A stretch of 64,000 bases of DNA, taken from Oceanobacillus polygoni (lineage in GTDB: Bacteria > Bacillota > Bacilli > Bacillales > Amphibacillaceae). A program made the translations under genes and the position numbers. Under the pieces are notes generated by a model that was not told the DNA's origin, did not search any database, and worked only from the letters and a program-made list of their open reading frames with translations. The stretch spans positions 41,608 to 105,607 of the forward strand of contig NZ_PIJY01000041.1 of NCBI RefSeq assembly GCF_008304605.1. Reading direction: 5' to 3'. Below are positions 63,006 to 64,000 of the stretch, one piece after another; within the stretch, counting starts at the first letter, position 1, and every line of letters starts with the position of its first letter.

Positions 63006-63140
63006 TCATACTATAACTGTCTTATTTTGCACATCTATTAAAATTTCGTTTAATGCTAAATTACATTTTTTACAATAGCATAATTTATTTTTTTTACTTT
63101 GTAGTGAACAACATTTTGGACAATATCTCCATAATTTCAT
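63006..63140 (-). CDS. 44-residue zinc-ribbon protein
   Basis: ATG 63140 to TGA 63006. The peptide starts MKLWRYCPKCCSLQSKKN and contains CPKC...CYCKKC, a four-cysteine zinc ribbon, ending DVQNKTVIV. It lies 58 bases downstream of hxlB on the same strand and directly before a terminator, so it may be the last gene of the hxl operon. The ribosome site is weak (AAAGTGAATG). Unrecognised family. Confidence 0.5.
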   Translation of the reverse strand: MKLWRYCPKCCSLQSKKNKLCYCKKCNLALNEILIDVQNKTVIV

Positions 63141-63198
63141 CACTATCATTCACTTTCTATTGGATACTTATTATAGAATAAATGGAATTGCAAAACTG

Positions 63199-63765
63199 TT
63201 ATTCAAGATTTGCATGCTTACCAAACATCGTTTCTCCGTCTTGTTCTTTTTTATCCATCATTCTCAATACTAAAGCATCATAGAATAAGAGGAGACTTTG
63301 TTCAAACAATGATCCCATTGGTTGTATGGATTTATGACCGCTATCTGCACCAGCTTCTTTTGGTTTGGCAGGTATCTTTACAGTGAGATCACTTAACTCG
63401 CCAATAGGAGATTCAGGTGAAATTGTAACAAGCGCTACTTTTGCACCTATACTTTTAGCCTTTTCAGCCATAGAAATTAATGTTTTAGTTCCCCCTGAAC
63501 CAGATGAAAGAACTAATATATCGTTCTCATCTATCCCTGGTGTAGCTACTTCACCTACAACATAAGCGTCTAGCCCCATATGCATCATACGCATTGCAAA
63601 TGATCTAGCCATTAATCCCGAACGGCCAGCGCCAGCTACAAAAATTTTCTTCGATTCAAGGATACTATTCATTAAATCTTGAGCTTCTGTTTCAGTTATT
63701 AATTCAGTTGCGGTATTTAATTCTTTTAAAATCTCATTTAGGAATGTGCTAGTTTGCGTAGTCAT
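63199..63765 (-). CDS. hxlB: 6-phospho-3-hexuloisomerase
   Basis: 188 residues, a single SIS domain: KIFVAGAGRSGLMARSFAMR, VVGEVATPGIDENDILVLSS and GSGGTKTLISMAEKAK. It isomerises hexulose 6-phosphate to fructose 6-phosphate, the second step of the ribulose monophosphate pathway. It lies directly downstream of hxlA with AAGGAGG overlapping the hxlA stop region. Together they remove or assimilate formaldehyde, the expected product of the N-demethylase encoded 2 kb away on the other strand. Confidence 0.93.
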   Translation of the reverse strand: MTTQTSTFLNEILKELNTATELITETEAQDLMNSILESKKIFVAGAGRSGLMARSFAMRMMHMGLDAYVVGEVATPGIDENDILVLSSGSGGTKTLISMAEKAKSIGAKVALVTISPESPIGELSDLTVKIPAKPKEAGADSGHKSIQPMGSLFEQSLLLFYDALVLRMMDKKEQDGETMFGKHANLE

Positions 63766-63776
63766 ATAAATCCTCC

Positions 63777-64000
63777 TTAAGCAAGACTTTCTTGCTTCAT
63801 TAAACGCTGAATCGCAGCAGCTTCGCCCTTTTTGTCTTCTTTGTTAGCAATACCCCCACCAACGATGACTAGGTCAGGTTGTGACTTCAATACTTCTGGC
63901 AACGTTTCCAATTTGATACCACCTGCAATAGCTGTTTTGGCATTCTTTACTACACTTTTAATTGTTTCTAGATCTTTAAAAGAGTTTTTACCTTCTGCCT
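63777..64000 (-). CDS. hxlA: 3-hexulose-6-phosphate synthase (partial, C-terminal part)
   Basis: The last 74 codons are visible. AIAGGIKLETLPEVLKSQPD and LVIVGGGIANKEDK are the C-terminal phosphate-binding strands of the OMP-decarboxylase-like (beta/alpha)8 fold of HPS. It condenses formaldehyde with ribulose 5-phosphate. The 5' end and promoter lie beyond the window. Eleven bases separate its stop from the hxlB start. Confidence 0.92.
   Translation of the reverse strand, partial: AEGKNSFKDLETIKSVVKNAKTAIAGGIKLETLPEVLKSQPDLVIVGGGIANKEDKKGEAAAIQRLMKQESLA

Noticed and set aside
1..64000. CRISPR arrays, tRNA or rRNA genes, complete insertion sequences, replication origin
   Set aside because: No regularly spaced direct repeats, no cloverleaf or rRNA sequence, no intact transposase or integrase, and no DnaA-box cluster were seen.

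Overview
The window looks like chromosome of a low-GC, endospore-forming Bacillaceae bacterium, probably a halotolerant Oceanobacillus/Virgibacillus-like genus. The reasons are a YeeI-type YebC protein, BceRS-BceAB, LytST, DUF1659/DUF2922/YvrJ proteins, SR1P, strong AGGAGG ribosome sites with many TTG/GTG starts, and intrinsic terminators throughout. The genus is an inference. I see no rRNA, tRNA, CRISPR array or intact insertion sequence.

Layout. 1-1.1 kb: the start of a phosphonate (C-P lyase) operon (phnG) with a PhnF-like GntR regulator. 1.2-3.3 kb: L,D-transpeptidase, acidic lipoprotein, ACR3/BASS exporter. 3.4-10 kb: a Fur-controlled iron region with two divergent promoters, each with a Fur box: a YcgT-type ferredoxin-NADP reductase, a complete siderophore ABC importer and an MFS protein. 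10-22.2 kb: yebC, then a nine-gene minus-strand operon for sulfate uptake, activation and reduction plus siroheme synthesis. Its leader has a small ORF and a terminator. A degenerate second copy of the 3' end of yebC lies beyond it, so the operon sits between direct repeats. 22.2-40.7 kb: accessory genes and gene debris, including a deleted esterase, a DUF1648 gene with an in-frame TGA, a DUF1659-DUF2922-YvrJ cluster around a structured repeat, a DnaD-like protein, an orphan peptide-binding lipoprotein, a lactate permease with a gamma-glutamyltransferase-like protein, and an unusual 786-aa two-domain prenyl synthase. 40.9-45.8 kb: Bce antimicrobial-peptide resistance module. 46-51.2 kb: YitT protein and LytST with an adjacent CstA-family transporter, probably a pyruvate sensing and uptake unit.

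51.3-64 kb is the most interesting part: an AT-rich accessory cluster that appears to oxidise N-methylated amines and capture the formaldehyde. It encodes an HxlR-family regulator, an EAT-type amine permease with a cupin, a three-subunit heme-dependent oxidative N-demethylase (dimethylamine-monooxygenase-like), a second APC permease, and hxlB plus partial hxlA of the ribulose monophosphate pathway. Four promoters here share the palindrome AAGTRCGTACTT, always 21 bp upstream of a -10 box and with no good -35. They precede the HxlR-type gene, a Met/His-rich membrane protein-AraC-SR1P unit, the cupin-permease unit and the N-demethylase operon. I infer a formaldehyde-responsive regulon. Its long leaders also carry tiny ORFs with strong ribosome sites.
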